From positions 3,709 to 67,708 of the forward strand of contig CAZTZL010000006.1 of the NCBI GenBank assembly GCA_964617625.1: a DNA stretch of 64,000 nucleotides. Reading direction: 5' to 3'. Both the position numbers and the translations under genes were made by a program. This DNA comes from CAZTZL01 sp964617625. Its GTDB lineage: Bacteria > Zhuqueibacterota > QNDG01 > DSAB01. This document shows, in pieces, positions 62,689 through 64,000 of the stretch (positions are counted from its first letter, which is position 1; each line of letters begins with the position of its first letter). The notes beneath the pieces are model-generated. The model did not search any database. It was not told the DNA's origin and saw only the letters and a list, made by a program, of their open reading frames with translations.

Positions 62689-63588
62689 ATGCCAGAGAAT
62701 TGTCCAATATGTAAAGGAACAGCAGAAGTTAGAAGGCAGTCGGGCGGAGTTGATGTTTTCGATGTTTTTTGTTCGAGGTGCGGTAATTATAAAATCACAT
62801 TTACTTTGGCTGCTTCTAATATCGAAGGATATGGTAGTCGACACTTAATTTCTGGTATAATAAGAAACCGGTTCGAAAAAGGTGAAAAAATCGATTTAAA
62901 TAGTAATAATCTTCAACTGCTTCTTGAATCTACAAATATACCCACCGATCCCTTTGATATAATTGATTTATTACTTGAACATATTCTTAGAAAAACAGGC
63001 AAACTTAATAAATCTTTTAAAATTGAAGCAGCCACAAATTTCCCTTTATTATATTTAGAGTCAGCAGCGGATTTTTTCTTTTTTGTTAAAAAAGCTAATG
63101 AATTGAATTTTCTCGTGTCCACCGAATCCAATTCAGTACAACTTACTTTAGATGGATGGAAGAGACTTAGTGAAATAAAAACACAAAAACCAAAAAGTAA
63201 ACAAGCTTTTGTGGCAATGTGGTTTAGCACTGATTTAGATTCGGCATGGGAAAACGGATTTAAATCAGCACTTATCGAAGTTGGTTTTCAACCGATAAGA
63301 ATTGATTTACAAGAGCATAATGAAAAAATTTGTGATAAAATAATATCTGAAATTAGAAGAAGTGGTTTTGTGGTAGCGGATTTTACAGGGCAACGTGGAG
63401 GTGTCTATTTTGAAGCTGGTTTTGCCTTAGGACTTTCTATTCCAGTGATTTGGACATGTAGAGAAACAGACGTTAAAAATCTTCATTTTGATACTCGACA
63501 ATATAATCATATTGTTTGGAAAGATCCGGAAGATCTCAAAACTAAACTAATAAATAGAATTAGAGCAACGTTACCGGTAATACATTGA
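62689..63588 (+). CDS. Zinc-ribbon protein with a nucleoside deoxyribosyltransferase-like domain, candidate defence effector
   Basis: 299 residues. A zinc ribbon (CPIC at 5-8, CSRCGN at 28-31) is followed by a helical middle region (about 60-160). The C-terminal Rossmann-like domain (about 165-299) has KQAFVAMWFS, EKICDKIISEIRRSGFVVADF and GGVYFEAGFALGLSIPVIWTC; the Y-F-E-A-G-x-A segment is the catalytic-type Glu motif of the nucleoside deoxyribosyltransferase/TIR-like NADase superfamily. Codons are clearly more AT-rich than in the neighbours, suggesting transfer. GGGAGAA precedes the ATG. Proteins of this layout are scattered among defence-type genes; nucleotide or NAD hydrolysis is an inference. 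Confidence 0.75.
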   Translation: MPENCPICKGTAEVRRQSGGVDVFDVFCSRCGNYKITFTLAASNIEGYGSRHLISGIIRNRFEKGEKIDLNSNNLQLLLESTNIPTDPFDIIDLLLEHILRKTGKLNKSFKIEAATNFPLLYLESAADFFFFVKKANELNFLVSTESNSVQLTLDGWKRLSEIKTQKPKSKQAFVAMWFSTDLDSAWENGFKSALIEVGFQPIRIDLQEHNEKICDKIISEIRRSGFVVADFTGQRGGVYFEAGFALGLSIPVIWTCRETDVKNLHFDTRQYNHIVWKDPEDLKTKLINRIRATLPVIH

Positions 63589-64000
63589 TTGTTTTTTCTG
63601 CTCAACGAAGTCTTTTTACCTCGCCGAAGATATGCCGAAGCAGAGGAACACCTTGGCAATGTGAATATTATAATCTTTATATATCTTCATTTAGAGACGA
63701 GAGAATAGTTTCATCAGTATTTTTCTGCTCAGCGAGGTGTTCTCTACCTCGCTGTAATGATTGTAATGATTGCCAAAGGTGAGGAACACATTCGGCAGCA
63801 AGAAGGTGTTTTTTACTTTGCAACAAAAAATATAAATAGAAATTCGTCCGTAAAATCATTCCTTTCGAAATATCCGTAAAAATCTGCTTGATTCTTTATC
63901 TCAATTTAGCTATTATTAACTGTCTTTTATAAAATTGAATAGTTGCCTGCCATGTTTTCCAAAGTGTTGAGCGCCGCTGTACTGGGTATCGAGGGCTACA
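63589..64000. repeat. Noncoding right end with degenerate direct and inverted repeats
   Basis: Two diverged copies of a TTCTGCTCA-(A/G)-CGA-(A/G)-GT...TACCTCGC unit lie at about 63596-63635 and 63723-63755. The second copy contains a perfect hairpin CAGCGAGGT (63730-63738) / ACCTCGCTG (63746-63754). GGAACACCTTGGCAAT (63645-63660) recurs imperfectly inverted at 63769-63787. No gene is supported; the last bases may enter a gene beyond the window. Confidence 0.5.

Overview
The window reads as a metagenome-assembled chromosome fragment from the FCB superphylum. Two runs of exactly 100 N (18226-18325 and 35402-35501) mark scaffold joins. Many secreted proteins end in a PNPFNP-type C-terminal sorting domain, as exported by the type IX secretion system. 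This variant is typical of Calditrichota, KSB1, Ignavibacteriota, Marinimicrobia and relatives. A DUF4954/SIS/GNAT cluster and a DUF6057 protein fit the same group. Phylum-level placement is inference. No tRNA, rRNA, CRISPR array or intact transposon was seen.

Layout. 1-4139: GNAT-like protein (cut by the window edge), DUF4954 beta-helix protein and SIS-domain protein, closed by a terminator. 4583-6067: orphan PAS/HisKA_2 histidine kinase. 6245-9687: DUF6057 membrane protein overlapping a TolB-like lipoprotein with a CxxCH heme motif. 10113-14706: triple-CBM9 secreted protein and an SGNH/TPR protein. 15019-20594 (minus): export operon of TPR protein, outer-membrane barrel, MMPL/RND transporter and LolA-like protein. 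20835-22343: lipoprotein with an ABAB repeat.

22370-45894 (minus) is the most unusual part. It is a roughly 23.5 kb, apparently co-directional unit headed by a TonB-dependent receptor, followed by eight paralogous secreted arylsulfotransferases (ASST). A KAS III-type condensing enzyme and a PAPS-type sulfotransferase are embedded between the third and second ASST counted from the left. The proteins carry Sec signal peptides, and every ASST ends in a T9SS-type sorting domain. I propose a sulfate relay: an intracellular sulfotransferase loads a lipid or phenolic carrier made with the KAS III enzyme, and the surface ASSTs pass the sulfate to extracellular acceptors. This is a hypothesis from gene content.

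46749-51360 is a nitrogen-acquisition block: Amt-PII, then PII-Amt-TorF porin. Each half is preceded by a near-identical sigma-54 promoter motif, and both PII proteins lack the uridylylated Tyr of the T-loop. 51644-60542 is a housekeeping run: HNH endonuclease, trpS, scpA, scpB, rluB-like, cmk, ispH, rpsA, mtaB. scpA and the rluB-like gene have no ATG/GTG/TTG codon at the position homology demands. 60687-63588 is accessory: a small protein with an overlapping nucleotidyltransferase, a conserved Cys-rich protein, a YbhB-like lipoprotein and an AT-rich gene with a nucleoside deoxyribosyltransferase-like domain that may be a defence effector. Degenerate repeats fill the right end.
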